A DNA stretch of 64,000 nucleotides from Mycobacteriaceae bacterium (GCA_028726465.1 JAQYQB010000027.1:1-64000); one strand, 5' to 3'; positions 52,259-60,936 are shown, counted from the first letter of the stretch. Program-made: numbers and translations. The notes: generated by a model from the letters alone, not told the origin.

Positions 52259-52306
52259 ACACTATACTTTGGGGCAAAAGCCCGCAACAGGCACTATATC
52301 TTGTGC
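52259..52306 (-). promoter_or_regulatory. Pair of NrdR-like boxes before nrdHIE
   Basis: ACACTATACTTTGGGG (52259-52274) and GCACTATATCTTGTGC (52291-52306) start 32 bp apart, three helical turns. Both resemble the NrdR consensus acaCwATATwtwGtgt. Each contains TATAGT on the minus strand, so NrdR binding would cover the promoter. Confidence 0.7.
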
Positions 52307-52462
52307 TCTGGCACGGGATATCCGCAGGACACCCGAAGCTCAAGCCCCACATCTAGGCCGGCGCTCACCATCGACGTAACTACACCGTTGGCATTTCCGC
52401 AGGACGAGCCGAGCTATTGTGAGATAATTCACTTACATCCATGTAATTACCGCGTAACGCAG

Positions 52463-52509
52463 AAAGCCGCTCCCCGTATTGCACTGGTGGTGCGACGGGG
52501 AGCGGCTTT
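52463..52509. terminator. Terminator after rpmJ
   Basis: AAAGCCGCTCCCCGT (52463-52477) pairs perfectly with ACGGGGAGCGGCTTT (52495-52509). Confidence 0.9.
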
Positions 52510-52526
52510 CGCGCGTCCGGTTCAGA

Positions 52527-52649
52527 CTAGCCCTGGCGAGCCTTGAAACGCGGATCCTTCTTGTTGATCACGAAGACCTTGCCGTGGCGGCGGATAACCT
52601 GGGCGCCCGGCTTCTTCTTCAGCGACCGAAGCGACTTGCGGACCTTCAT
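52527..52649 (-). CDS. rpmJ: 50S ribosomal protein L36, cysteine-free type
   Basis: The 40-residue product begins [10 protein letters not shown] and ends with RFKARQG; it is very basic. The core '[19 protein letters not shown]' is that of L36. The CxxC...C...H zinc ribbon of the standard L36 is absent, so this is the zinc-independent paralogue. AAAGGAG lies six nt before the ATG. In other bacteria such copies are induced in zinc starvation by Zur, but I see no clear Zur box here. A terminator follows. Confidence 0.93.
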   Translation of the reverse strand: MKVRKSLRSLKKKPGAQVIRRHGKVFVINKKDPRFKARQG

Positions 52650-52771
52650 CGGGCGCTCCTTTCTGAATGCGCAATAAAAATGCGGTTGAATCTATAACAA
52701 AGAACGTGCTGAGCAACCTCAGCACTGACACGGGGAAACACTTTACCGTACGTTGCCCCAGACCCCAAAAT

Positions 52772-54118
52772 TCACTCCTGGGGTTGGTAGCGCCGCCGCA
52801 GGTCCTGGGAGACCTCCTCGAGGCTGCGTCCCATGGTCTCCGGCACCAGCACCCGGGTATAGCCGATGGCCACGATCCCCAGCCCGCCGAAGAGCGCGAA
52901 GGCCCACGGCCCAGTCAGCCACTCCACCAGCGGCAGGAAGTACTGGGCGACGGCCCAGTTGGTCGCCCACAGGCTCAGCCCGGCGATGCCCATGCCGATG
53001 CCGCGGATGCCCACCGGCACCAGCTCCGAAATCAGCAGCCACGTCGTCGGCGAGACCGCCGCCTGCTGGAAGGCGATGAAGCTGGCCATCAGCAGTAGAG
53101 ACAGGCTGGCGAAGGCCACCGAACCCTCCGCCCGCGAATACACGACGCCCAGGGCGAACAGGGAGACCACGTTGCCGGTCAGTCCGATGAGCAACAGGCG
53201 CTTGCGGCCTACCCGGTCGACCACCTTGAGGCCGACCCAGCACGCGATGACGGAGACCACGCCAATGACCATGGAGGTATACACGGAGTTCTGGGTGGAG
53301 ATCCCAACCTGGTTCATCATGGTCGGGGCGAAATAGACAATAGCGTTGACGCCGGTGATCTGCTGGGTCAGGCCCATCAGCATGGCCAGCAGCACGGTCA
53401 CCTGCAGCCAGCGCGCGGACTTCAGGCGGGAAAACTCGCTGCTATCGACCTGCTCGTGCTGGCTGTCGGCGACCTCTTCCAGCTCCAGCCCGACCCGGCT
53501 GGCCACCCGGCGGGCCTGCTCCGTGCGCCCGCGGGCCACCAGCCAGACGGGCGTATCCGGCAGGAACCACATGCCAACCGCCAGCGCCGCGCCCGGGATG
53601 GCCGCGGCCGCCAGCATCAGGTGCCAGCTGCCCAGCCCCGCCAGCGCGGAGTTGACCAGGTAGGCCAGCAGCTGCCCCACCACAATCATCAGGGTATTGA
53701 GCGAGACCAGCTTGCCGCGCACGGCCGTGGGCACCATCTCCGAGATGTACATGGGCGAGACGATGGAGACCGCGCCGACCGCCAGGCCTAGGAAGGCCCG
53801 AGCGGCCGCGAGCATCCCCACGGAACCGGACAGCGCGCACCAGATGGAGCCCACCACGAAGACGACGCCGCCCAGGATCAGCGTGCGGCGCCGGCCCAGC
53901 GACTCCGCGACGCGGCCGGCGCTCAGCGCCCCGATGGCGGCACCGATGAGCAGCGCCGAGGTCACCCAGCCCTCCTCGTGGGCGCTCATGCCGAACTCCG
54001 GGGAAATAAACAGCAACGCACCGCTCATCACGCCGGTGTCGTAGCCGAAGAGCAAGCCGCCCAGCGCGGCGACCGTCGCCACCGTTTTAATATAAGAACT
54101 TTGTTTCACGTCCCACAT
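52772..54118 (-). CDS. MFS sugar porter
   Basis: The 448-residue inner-membrane transporter has 12 helices and the sugar porter marks '[13 protein letters not shown]' (about 25-37), '[10 protein letters not shown]' loop, '[16 protein letters not shown]', '[10 protein letters not shown]' and the terminal '[12 protein letters not shown]'. It is probably a proton symporter for a hexose, pentose or inositol; the substrate cannot be read. The start at ATG 54118 gives MWDVKQSSY; the GTG four codons on is an alternative. It is divergent from nadE. Confidence 0.9.
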   Translation of the reverse strand: MWDVKQSSYIKTVATVAALGGLLFGYDTGVMSGALLFISPEFGMSAHEEGWVTSALLIGAAIGALSAGRVAESLGRRRTLILGGVVFVVGSIWCALSGSVGMLAAARAFLGLAVGAVSIVSPMYISEMVPTAVRGKLVSLNTLMIVVGQLLAYLVNSALAGLGSWHLMLAAAAIPGAALAVGMWFLPDTPVWLVARGRTEQARRVASRVGLELEEVADSQHEQVDSSEFSRLKSARWLQVTVLLAMLMGLTQQITGVNAIVYFAPTMMNQVGISTQNSVYTSMVIGVVSVIACWVGLKVVDRVGRKRLLLIGLTGNVVSLFALGVVYSRAEGSVAFASLSLLLMASFIAFQQAAVSPTTWLLISELVPVGIRGIGMGIAGLSLWATNWAVAQYFLPLVEWLTGPWAFALFGGLGIVAIGYTRVLVPETMGRSLEEVSQDLRRRYQPQE

Positions 54119-54131
54119 TGTCGCACTCCAC

Positions 54132-54137
54132 TACGAT
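54132..54137 (+). promoter_or_regulatory. -10 box TACGAT of nadE
   Basis: It is 7 nt before the ATG at 54145, which selects that start over ATG 54136 or an earlier GTG-type start. Confidence 0.55.
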
Positions 54138-54144
54138 GAAGCAC

Positions 54145-54960
54145 ATGTCACCAGATCCGCACTCCACCCAGTCCGAAATCATAAAAGCCCTGCACACCCG
54201 CCCCTTAATCGATCCAGCAAAAGAGGTCGAGCAGCGCGTCGACTTCCTGGTTAATTACCTGGAGACGACCGGCGCGGCCGGCTATGTCTTAGGCATTTCG
54301 GGCGGCCAGGACTCCACCTTGGCCGGCCGGCTCGCCCAGCTGGCCTGCGAGCAGGTCGACGGCGCCGCCTTCTGGGCCGTCCGCCTGCCATACGGCCAAC
54401 AGGCCGACGAGGACGACGCCCAGGTCGCCCTGGACTTCATCCAGCCCGATCACCGCCTGACCCTGGACATCGCCCCGGCTACCGATGCCCTGTCCGCCGC
54501 CACCGCCGAGTCCTTGGGCCAGGACGCGCTCGGCGACTTCAACCGCGGCAACGTCAAGGCCCGCCTGCGCATGGTCGCCCAGTACGCCCTGGCCGGCGAG
54601 AAAAACCTCCTGGTGGTCGGAACCGACCACGCCGCGGAGAACGTCACCGGGTTCTTTACCAAATGGGGCGACGGCGCCGCGGATCTCCTCCCGCTCGCCG
54701 GCCTTAACAAGCGGCAGGGCGCGCAGCTGCTGGTGCACCTCGGCGCGCCACGCTCGACCTGGGCCAAGGTACCCACCGCCGATCTGGAAGACAACAAGCC
54801 GGGCCTGCCCGACGAGGAAGCGCTCGGGGTCGCGTACTCCGACATCGACGACTACTTGGAAGGCAAGCCGGTTCCCGCCGAGGCCGCCGCCACCATCGAA
54901 CGCCTCTGGCGCGCCGGCGCGCACAAGCGCCAGATGCCGCAGGGCCCCAGCCCGCTCTAG
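54145..54960 (+). CDS. nadE: NH3-dependent NAD+ synthetase
   Basis: NadE amidates nicotinate adenine dinucleotide to NAD+, the last step after PncA and PncB. The 271-residue protein has the ATP-pyrophosphatase loop SGGQDST (about 52-58), '[19 protein letters not shown]', '[21 protein letters not shown]' (read in two parts) and '[12 protein letters not shown]'. It lacks a glutaminase domain and so uses ammonia. It converges with the kinase-like gene downstream. Confidence 0.95.
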   Translation: MSPDPHSTQSEIIKALHTRPLIDPAKEVEQRVDFLVNYLETTGAAGYVLGISGGQDSTLAGRLAQLACEQVDGAAFWAVRLPYGQQADEDDAQVALDFIQPDHRLTLDIAPATDALSAATAESLGQDALGDFNRGNVKARLRMVAQYALAGEKNLLVVGTDHAAENVTGFFTKWGDGAADLLPLAGLNKRQGAQLLVHLGAPRSTWAKVPTADLEDNKPGLPDEEALGVAYSDIDDYLEGKPVPAEAAATIERLWRAGAHKRQMPQGPSPL

Positions 54961-54981
54961 CGCCTCCCCTTGCCGGCGCGC

Positions 54982-55698
54982 CTAGTAGCGCTCGAGCACG
55001 CCGCGTGCGGCCGCCACCAGCGGGCGCTGGTAGGCGCGCCCGTGGGTCATCGCGTGCACGGCCAGCGGGTGGAGCTGGTGCAGGTCGAAGTCGACCTTCG
55101 GATCGCCGTAGCCGGCCAGGATCTCGTCCAGGTAGGGGGCGCCGAAAAGCTCCAGCATCGCCAGGTCCGTGTGGGGGTGCCCGCCGTGGGCCGCCGGGTC
55201 GATGACCACGGCGCCACCCTCGCTAAACAGCAGGTTGCCGGCCCACAGGTCGCCGTGGATGCGGGCGGGTTCGACGTCGAAGTCGGTCGCGGCGATAGCC
55301 TGGCAGGCCCGCTCGACCGTCTCCAGGTCCCCGGAGGAAAGGCCCGCCCCGCGGGCGAAGGGCAGAACGCGCTGCTCGACGTAGAAACTGCCCCAGGAAT
55401 CGCTCGGGATGCAGTCCTGTTCGACGCGGCCGATGAAATTCTTGCCCTCCCAGCCCGCGGGCGGGCAGCCAAAGGCCTCGGCCCCGGCGGCGTGGATCCG
55501 GCGCAGGCGCCGGCCGAACTCCCGCGCCGCCTCCGCCGTGGGGGCGGCCGGCTCGACCCGCTCGGTACGCAGGTAGCTCTGGCCTACCTCGACGACCTCC
55601 ACGACGGCCTCGGGCACCGCCGCGTGCAGCCAGCGCAGGCCCGCGGCCTCGGCCCCGGCTTGATCGGGTTGGGCAACATCCTTGGTAAAAGTAGCCAT
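54982..55698 (-). CDS. Fructosamine kinase family protein
   Basis: The 238-residue protein has the protein-kinase-like fold of the fructosamine/ketosamine-3-kinase group. It contains 'FIGRVEQDCIPSDSWGSFYV', catalytic loop 'ARIHGDLWAGNLLF' and 'VVIDPAAHGGHPHTDLAML' (metal Asp). Such enzymes phosphorylate Amadori products to start deglycation. TACGAT lies 6 nt before the ATG at 55698 on the minus strand, so longer in-frame readings through the tRNAs are rejected. Confidence 0.88.
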   Translation of the reverse strand: MATFTKDVAQPDQAGAEAAGLRWLHAAVPEAVVEVVEVGQSYLRTERVEPAAPTAEAAREFGRRLRRIHAAGAEAFGCPPAGWEGKNFIGRVEQDCIPSDSWGSFYVEQRVLPFARGAGLSSGDLETVERACQAIAATDFDVEPARIHGDLWAGNLLFSEGGAVVIDPAAHGGHPHTDLAMLELFGAPYLDEILAGYGDPKVDFDLHQLHPLAVHAMTHGRAYQRPLVAAARGVLERY

Positions 55699-55704
55699 CC
55701 CACC

Positions 55705-55710
55705 ATCGTA
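55705..55710 (-). promoter_or_regulatory. -10 box TACGAT before the fructosamine-kinase-like gene
   Basis: It is 6 nt before the ATG at 55698 (leaderless). Confidence 0.55.
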
Positions 55711-55796
55711 ACCAAATCGGGCCCAGCGAACCGGGCCCGCGGGAGGGATAGCAAAACCCGGGCCAGCTGAGCTGAACCCGGGTCTTGGAAAATTGG

Positions 55797-55869
55797 TGGA
55801 GCTAACGGGATTCGAACCCGTGACCCCCACACTGCCAGTGTGGTGCGCTACCAGCTGCGCCATAGCCCC
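55797..55869 (-). tRNA. tRNA-Ala (anticodon GGC), copy 1
   Basis: The acceptor stem GGGGCTA pairs with TAGCTCC. The anticodon arm is CCACA / CTGGCAG / TGTGG (anticodon GGC). It is identical to the copy at 55897-55969. Confidence 0.95.
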
Positions 55870-55896
55870 AAAGAAAATAGGTATGAAGTTGTGGAG

Positions 55897-55969
55897 TGGA
55901 GCTAACGGGATTCGAACCCGTGACCCCCACACTGCCAGTGTGGTGCGCTACCAGCTGCGCCATAGCCCC
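55897..55969 (-). tRNA. tRNA-Ala (anticodon GGC), copy 2
   Basis: This is an exact 73-nt duplicate of copy 1, offset by 100 bp on the same strand. The two are probably in one transcript. Confidence 0.95.
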
Positions 55970-56085
55970 TTGTGCCGTATAGCCAGATACCGTGCGGCAT
56001 CTAGTGCGGCAACTCGTATTAATCTACACGCTGGCGAAGGCGCGAATCAAATCGCCAGCGTGAGCTAATTTTTCTCCGGCTGGCC

Positions 56086-56835
56086 TTACTTAGCGACCTG
56101 GTCGACCCAGGCGCCCAGATCGGAGGTCAGCTCCAGCTCTTCACCGTCGACGAAGATGCGCGGCGAGGAGACGGAACCGGTGTCCTTTTCCAGCTTGTGG
56201 TAGTTGGCGGCGGCGAATTCCTGGCCGGCGCTCAGATCCATGTTCTTGATCTTGCCCACAGCGTCACCGGAGGCATCGAAAGCCTTGGCGGCCTCGGCCA
56301 TTTCCTCGGCGCCCCACTGGCGGGCAACGTCCTGCTGATCCTCGAGCAGCACCTTGCGCAGGTTCCAGTAGGCGTGGACGTCGCCGTCTTCCGCCAGGGC
56401 GCGGGCCGCGGTGGCCGCCTGGGTGGAGTAGCCGTCGAGCTTCTCCGGATCATCCTGGCCATCCATGAAGTTCAGGGTGCGGATGTGGACCACCATCTTG
56501 CCGTCCTCGATGGCCTGGGCCATCTTCTCATCGGAGGCGACTGCCAGCTCCGCGCAGTGCGGGCAGGAGAAGTCCTCGTACAGGTCGACGACCGGGGCGT
56601 CGTCCTTGGCGTTGGCGGACTTGAGCACGACGGAGTTGTCCTCGTACTGCATGTCCATGTTGACGTCGACGGCACGGTCAGCCAGCTCGTCGGTCTTCGC
56701 GCTCTGGCCGTTCCAGATGATGTAGCCGATGACGACGGCGACGATCACCAGCAGGGCCACCAGGCCCCACAGGAACCCGGACTTGCCGCTGGCATTCGGG
56801 TCCGTGACTTTCCGAGAATTACTCACTTGCTCCAC
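56086..56835 (-). CDS. Membrane-anchored DsbA-like thiol oxidoreductase
   Basis: The 249-residue protein has an N-terminal membrane helix (about 20-42). An extracytoplasmic DsbA/thioredoxin domain follows, with CPHC in 'YEDFSCPHCAELAVASDEKM' (about 89-108), an inserted helical region and the cis-Pro loop 'VSSPRIFVDG'. It should form or shuffle disulfides in exported proteins. GTG start with AAAGGA close upstream; a second GTG three codons later is possible. It is downstream of the MauE-like gene, a likely partner. Confidence 0.88.
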   Translation of the reverse strand: MEQVSNSRKVTDPNASGKSGFLWGLVALLVIVAVVIGYIIWNGQSAKTDELADRAVDVNMDMQYEDNSVVLKSANAKDDAPVVDLYEDFSCPHCAELAVASDEKMAQAIEDGKMVVHIRTLNFMDGQDDPEKLDGYSTQAATAARALAEDGDVHAYWNLRKVLLEDQQDVARQWGAEEMAEAAKAFDASGDAVGKIKNMDLSAGQEFAAANYHKLEKDTGSVSSPRIFVDGEELELTSDLGAWVDQVAK

Positions 56836-56895
56836 TCATCCTTTACAGGGTTGTTTGCGGTCTTTGCACCTGGAAATAGCCTACCCAAGCAGGCC

Positions 56896-57357
56896 TTAGG
56901 GGTAAACTGCGAACTTCTTGAACGGACGCACCCAGATCCAGACCATGAGCACGAGGAAGAAAAGATCGCGCCCCAGGGTCTTGACGTAGTCCATTACTTG
57001 GTCGGTGTTGGCCGGATCGACTTCAAAGCAGCCGCAGTCGATGTCCAGTCCGCGGGCCCAGGCTTGGCCGATGCCGATCATGAACAGCACCAGCACGATG
57101 ATGCCCACCTTGGCTGCCGGGCGCATGAACAGGCCCAGAAGCAGCAGGACGCCGCCGGCGATTTCCAGCGGACCGATGAGATAGGCCAGGTAGTGCGACC
57201 ATTCCGGCGTGAAGATCTGATAGGCCTCGATGGTCTGGGTCATCGTAAAGTGCTTGTTGAGCTTCTCCACCCCTGCGGCGATCCAGATATAGGCCATGAA
57301 GAAGCGCGCGAAGGCGCTTATCAGGTCGAGAATCAGGCTTTTATCGAGTTTCTTCAC
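56896..57357 (-). CDS. MauE/DoxX-like membrane protein
   Basis: The 153-residue protein has four membrane helices with 'FMAYIWIAAGVEKLNK' (about 20-35), 'GPLEIAGGVLLLLGL' and a Cys pair in 'LDIDCGCFEVDP' (about 104-115) on the loop before the last helix. MauE proteins resemble VKOR/DsbB-type electron carriers and often neighbour thioredoxin-like genes. It may reoxidise the DsbA-like protein downstream. The start is GTG 57357, with TAAACT eight nt upstream overlapping the end of pgm. Confidence 0.85.
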   Translation of the reverse strand: MKKLDKSLILDLISAFARFFMAYIWIAAGVEKLNKHFTMTQTIEAYQIFTPEWSHYLAYLIGPLEIAGGVLLLLGLFMRPAAKVGIIVLVLFMIGIGQAWARGLDIDCGCFEVDPANTDQVMDYVKTLGRDLFFLVLMVWIWVRPFKKFAVYP

Positions 57358-57365
57358 GCTTGAAC

Positions 57366-57371
57366 AGTTTA
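57366..57371 (-). promoter_or_regulatory. -10 box TAAACT before the MauE-like gene
   Basis: It is 8 nt before the GTG at 57357, just downstream of the pgm stop. Confidence 0.5.
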
Positions 57372-57375
57372 CACA

Positions 57376-58998
57376 CTACGTGGCGCTGTTCAATGCGTCT
57401 TTGACCACATTGACAGCCTCCTGCAGGACTTGTTCCAGGTGTTTTTCACCCAGGAAGGACTCCGCGTAGATCTTGTACTTGTCCTCAGTGCCCGACGGGC
57501 GCGCCGCGAACCAGGCATTATCCGTGACCACCTTGAGCCCGCCCAGGGCCGCGCCGTTGCCCGGGGCCTCGGTGAGCTTGGCACGGATCTCCTCCCCGGC
57601 CAGCTGCGTGGCCACCACCGCGTCCGGGGCCAGCCCCTTGAGGACGGCCTTGGCCGCGCGGTCGGCGGGCTCGTCGATGCGCGCGTAGGCGGAGCTGCCC
57701 AGCTCCTTGGTCAGCTGCTGGTAGCGCTGGGACGGCGACTGCCCGGTGACCGCCTGAATCTCGGCGGCGAGCAGGTTCATGATGATGCCGTCCTTGTCGG
57801 TGGTCCAGGTACTGCCGTCGAAGCAGAGGAAGGAGGCACCGGCGGATTCCTCGCCACCGAAGGCCAGGGAGGCGTCCTGCAGCCCCGACACGAACCACTT
57901 GAAGCCGACGGGGACCTCCACCAGCTTCCGCTCCAGGCGAGTCGCGACCCGGTCGATGAGCGAGGAGGACACCGCGGTCTTGCCGATCCCGGCGCCTGCC
58001 CAGTCCGGGCGGTGGGAGAACAGGTAATCGACGGCGACTGCCAGGTAGTGGTTGGGGTTCATCAGCCCGGCGTCCGGGGTGACGATGCCGTGCCGGTCCG
58101 CGTCCGCGTCGTTGCCGGTGGCGATGTCGTAGGTCTCGCGGTTGGCAATCAGGGAGGCCATCGCCGCCGGGGAGGAGCAGTCCATGCGGATTTGGCCGTC
58201 CTTGTCCAGGGTCATGAAGCCGAAGGTGGCGTCCACGTGCGGGTTCACCACGGTCAGCTGCAGCCCGTAGCGGCGGGCGTTTTCCGGCCAGTAGTCCACC
58301 GCCGCCCCGCCCATCGGGTCCGCGCCGATGCGCACGCCCGCATTGGCGATGGCCCGCAGGTCCACTACCCGGTCGAGGTCGCCGACGTAAGCATCCAGGA
58401 AGTCGTAGGTCGCCAGGTTCGGATCCGTCACCCCGGCGACGTCGGCGCGCTCGACCCCCTCGAGGCCGGCGCGCAGGTAGCCGTTGGCACGCTCGGCGAT
58501 CCAGTCGGTCGCCGCGGAGTCGGCCGGCCCACCGCTCGGCGGGTTGTACTTGAAGCCGCCGTCGCGCGGCGGGTTGTGGGACGGGGTCACCACGATGCCG
58601 TCGCTGCCCGGGTGGGTAACGATGGCCCGCGAGACCGCCGGGGTCGGGGTGTAGCCGCCGCGGGCATCGACCCGCACGTCCACCCCGCGGGCGACGAGGA
58701 CCTGCAGGGCCGAGACCATCGCCGGCTCGGACAACGCGTGGGTGTCGCGTCCGATGAACAACGGGCCGGCGATGCCGTGGTCGGTGCGGTAGTCCACGAT
58801 GGCCTGGGTGATGGCCCAGATATGCCATTCGTTAAACGCCGCGTCCAGGCTGCTACCGCGGTGGCCGGAGGTTCCGAAGACCACCTCTTGCCCCGGGGTG
58901 TCAACGTCGGGGCGGAGCGCATAATAGGAGGTCACCACGTGTGCGATGTCGTCGCGGTCTTCCGGGCGGGCCGGCTGTCCGGCGCGGGGGTGGGCCAT
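57376..58998 (-). CDS. pgm: Phosphoglucomutase (alpha-D-glucose phosphate specific)
   Basis: Pgm interconverts glucose-1-P and glucose-6-P for glycogen, trehalose and envelope sugar synthesis. The 540-residue protein has 'FGTSGHRGSSLDAAFNEWHI', the phosphoserine loop 'VTPSHNPPRDGGFKYNPPSG' (about 137-156), 'GNDADADRHGIV' (metal) and 'GGEESAGASFL' (sugar binding). The start ATG 58998 has GAGGAA eight nt upstream. It is divergent from the AGCS symporter gene. Confidence 0.96.
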   Translation of the reverse strand: MAHPRAGQPARPEDRDDIAHVVTSYYALRPDVDTPGQEVVFGTSGHRGSSLDAAFNEWHIWAITQAIVDYRTDHGIAGPLFIGRDTHALSEPAMVSALQVLVARGVDVRVDARGGYTPTPAVSRAIVTHPGSDGIVVTPSHNPPRDGGFKYNPPSGGPADSAATDWIAERANGYLRAGLEGVERADVAGVTDPNLATYDFLDAYVGDLDRVVDLRAIANAGVRIGADPMGGAAVDYWPENARRYGLQLTVVNPHVDATFGFMTLDKDGQIRMDCSSPAAMASLIANRETYDIATGNDADADRHGIVTPDAGLMNPNHYLAVAVDYLFSHRPDWAGAGIGKTAVSSSLIDRVATRLERKLVEVPVGFKWFVSGLQDASLAFGGEESAGASFLCFDGSTWTTDKDGIIMNLLAAEIQAVTGQSPSQRYQQLTKELGSSAYARIDEPADRAAKAVLKGLAPDAVVATQLAGEEIRAKLTEAPGNGAALGGLKVVTDNAWFAARPSGTEDKYKIYAESFLGEKHLEQVLQEAVNVVKDALNSAT

Positions 58999-59060
58999 GG
59001 CAGGTTCCTCTCGTCGCGTGTTGGGGCCAGTTCTGGCAGGGGCCTTCCGCTTTCATTGTC

Positions 59061-59084
59061 GCCCGCGCGGGCAGGCTGCGCAGC
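59061..59084. repeat. Two adjacent palindromes between pgm and the AGCS gene
   Basis: GCCCGCGCGGGC (59061-59072) and GCTGCGCAGC (59075-59084) are both perfect and nearly abut in the divergent intergenic region. Confidence 0.4.
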
Positions 59085-59124
59085 GTGAGCACACCTGCCA
59101 TTTACCCCCGCCGGAAATATCTTT

Positions 59125-59140
59125 TGTCATTTAGGTCACA
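59125..59140. promoter_or_regulatory. GlxR-like site TGTCA-N6-TCACA
   Basis: It matches TGTGA-N6-TCACA at 9 of 10 positions and is centred about 38 bp before the predicted start of the AGCS transcript. Confidence 0.45.
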
Positions 59141-59158
59141 AATCGCTGTGGCGGCGGG

Positions 59159-59164
59159 TACATT
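59159..59164 (+). promoter_or_regulatory. -10 box TACATT of the AGCS gene
   Basis: It is 6 nt before the ATG at 59171 (leaderless). Confidence 0.55.
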
Positions 59165-59170
59165 CCAAGA

Positions 59171-60592
59171 ATGGACTCGTTACAGAATTTGCTCGACTCG
59201 GTGGGCTCCGTCGTCTGGGGCCCGTTCTTCCTCGTTCCCCTCCTGCTTTTGACCGGCCTCTTTTTGACCATCCGCATGGGTGGCCTGCAGTTCCGCACCC
59301 TCGGGCGCTCCCTGCGCGCGGTGTTCAGCCGCGACGACTCGGATGATTCCACCGACGGTGATATTACGAACTACCAGGCGCTGACCACCGCGCTGGCCGC
59401 CACCGTGGGTGTCGGCAACATCGTGGGTGTCGCCACGGCCCTTTCCATCGGTGGACCGGGCGCCCTGTTCTGGATCTGGGTCACCGGCCTGGTCGGTATG
59501 GTCACCAAGTACACGGAGGCCTACCTTGGCGTCCGCTTCCGCGTCACCGATTCCCGCGGGGAGCAAATCGGCGGCCCGCAAATCTACCTGAAGCGCGGCA
59601 TCCGCGGCCCCCTCGGCAAGATCCTGGGCGTGGCCTTCGCCATCTTCGCGGTCTTCGCCTCCTTCGGCATCGGCAACCTGACGCAGGGCAACGCGATCGC
59701 GTCCAATATGGAATCCACCTTTGGCATCGACCCGATTGCCTCGGGCGCCATCATGTTCGTCGCCATCGGCGCGGTCCTGCTCGGCGGCATTCAGGCCATC
59801 GGCCGCATCACCTCCGCGTTCGTGCCGCTGATGATCATCATCTACGTGGTCGGCGGCATCATCGTGCTGATCACCAACGCCGGGGCCCTCCCGGAGGCCC
59901 TGGCCACGGTCTTTACCGACGCCTTCACCGGTACGTCCGCGGCCGGCGGCTTCACCGGCGCCGGCATCATCATGGTCATCCAGTTCGGTGTCGCCCGCGG
60001 TATCTTCTCCAACGAGTCCGGTATGGGTTCCGCCGCCATCGCCGCCGCGGCCGCCAAGACCCCGCACCCAGCCCGCCAGGCTTTCGTCTCCATGACCCAG
60101 ACCTTCATCGACACCCTGGTGGTCGTGTCCATCACCGGCCTGGTCATCGTGGTGACCGGCACCTGGGAGGAAGGCCGGGAGAACGCCGCCACCATGACCG
60201 CCGACGCCTTCTCCGTCGGCCTGCCGGGCCACTGGGGCGGCACGATCGTCTCGCTGTCCATCATCTTCTTCGCGTTCTCGACCATCGTGGCGTGGTCCTA
60301 CTACGGCGAGCGGGCCCTGGCCTCCCTGGTGGGCACCATCGCCACCCTGCCCTACCGCATGTTCTTCACCGTCATCGTCTTCGTCGGTGCCGTCACCGAG
60401 CTGGACCTGGTCTGGTCCTTCTCCGACCTGGCCAACGGCCTGATGGCAGTGCCCAACCTCGTCGGCCTGCTCATCCTCTCCGGGCTGGTCGCCCGCGAGA
60501 CCAAGGCCTACCTCAAGTTCGATCCGGGCCTGAACCGCCCGTTCACCGAGGTCCGCGAGTTCACGGAATCCCAGGGGATGAACTGGAAGTAG
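59171..60592 (+). CDS. Alanine/glycine:cation symporter (AGCS family)
   Basis: The 473-residue sodium- or proton-driven amino acid importer has about 11 helices. Family marks are 'QALTTALAATVGVGNIVGVA' (about 66-85), 'GGPGALFWIWVTGLVGMVTK', 'GGPQIYLKRG', 'GVARGIFSNESGMGSAAIAA' (about 275-294) and 'WSYYGERA'. The substrate is probably alanine or glycine. A GlxR-like site precedes it. Confidence 0.93.
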   Translation: MDSLQNLLDSVGSVVWGPFFLVPLLLLTGLFLTIRMGGLQFRTLGRSLRAVFSRDDSDDSTDGDITNYQALTTALAATVGVGNIVGVATALSIGGPGALFWIWVTGLVGMVTKYTEAYLGVRFRVTDSRGEQIGGPQIYLKRGIRGPLGKILGVAFAIFAVFASFGIGNLTQGNAIASNMESTFGIDPIASGAIMFVAIGAVLLGGIQAIGRITSAFVPLMIIIYVVGGIIVLITNAGALPEALATVFTDAFTGTSAAGGFTGAGIIMVIQFGVARGIFSNESGMGSAAIAAAAAKTPHPARQAFVSMTQTFIDTLVVVSITGLVIVVTGTWEEGRENAATMTADAFSVGLPGHWGGTIVSLSIIFFAFSTIVAWSYYGERALASLVGTIATLPYRMFFTVIVFVGAVTELDLVWSFSDLANGLMAVPNLVGLLILSGLVARETKAYLKFDPGLNRPFTEVREFTESQGMNWK

Positions 60593-60607
60593 CGGCCGCG
60601 CCGCGGC

Positions 60608-60613
60608 TAGCAT
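60608..60613 (+). promoter_or_regulatory. -10-like box TAGCAT before crcB
   Basis: It is 8 nt before the ATG at 60622; the spacer also carries AGGAG. Confidence 0.4.
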
Positions 60614-60621
60614 AGGAGACT

Positions 60622-60936
60622 ATGCGCGAAGCTCTGATTGTCGGCGCCGGGGCTGCCCTCGGCGCCGTTGCCCGGGTCGGACTCATGGCGCTGTTTGCCC
60701 AGGCGTGGTGGCCCCTTCTAACCATCAACGTCGTCGGCTCAGCGCTCATGGGGTATTTCCGGCCCGGGCCTTTCTGGTCGACCGGCGTGCTCGGGGGGTT
60801 TACCAGCTTCGCGACCTTTGCGTTGCTGAGCTCCGAGCTCAGCCCCGGCGCCGCGGCCGCCTACGTGGCAGCCACGCTGCTGGGCTGCGTCGGCGCGTAC
60901 CTGGCCGGCGCGCACTTCGGGGGTGAGAGGCGATGA
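60622..60936 (+). CDS. crcB1: Fluoride channel CrcB/Fluc, subunit 1
   Basis: The 104-residue protein has four helices, 'GAGAALGAVARVGLM' at the N-terminus, 'LTINVVGSALMGYF' (conserved Asn) and 'GVLGGFTSFATFAL' (about 57-70, the Fluc Phe-box region). Fluc channels are dual-topology dimers that expel fluoride; this one is paired with a homologue. Its stop overlaps the next start (ATGA). Confidence 0.93.
   Translation: MREALIVGAGAALGAVARVGLMALFAQAWWPLLTINVVGSALMGYFRPGPFWSTGVLGGFTSFATFALLSSELSPGAAAAYVAATLLGCVGAYLAGAHFGGERR

Larger units (their letters stand above)
52130..52526. other. Intergenic region nrdH - rpmJ
   Basis: This 397-bp region contains the nrdH leader, a pair of NrdR-like boxes at 52259-52306 with TATAGT -10-like sequences inside them, about 150 bp with no signal I recognise, and the rpmJ terminator at 52463-52509. 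Confidence 0.65.

Noticed and set aside
55797..55969. CRISPR-like repeat
   Set aside because: The repeated unit is a complete tRNA-Ala fold, with only two copies and no cas genes.
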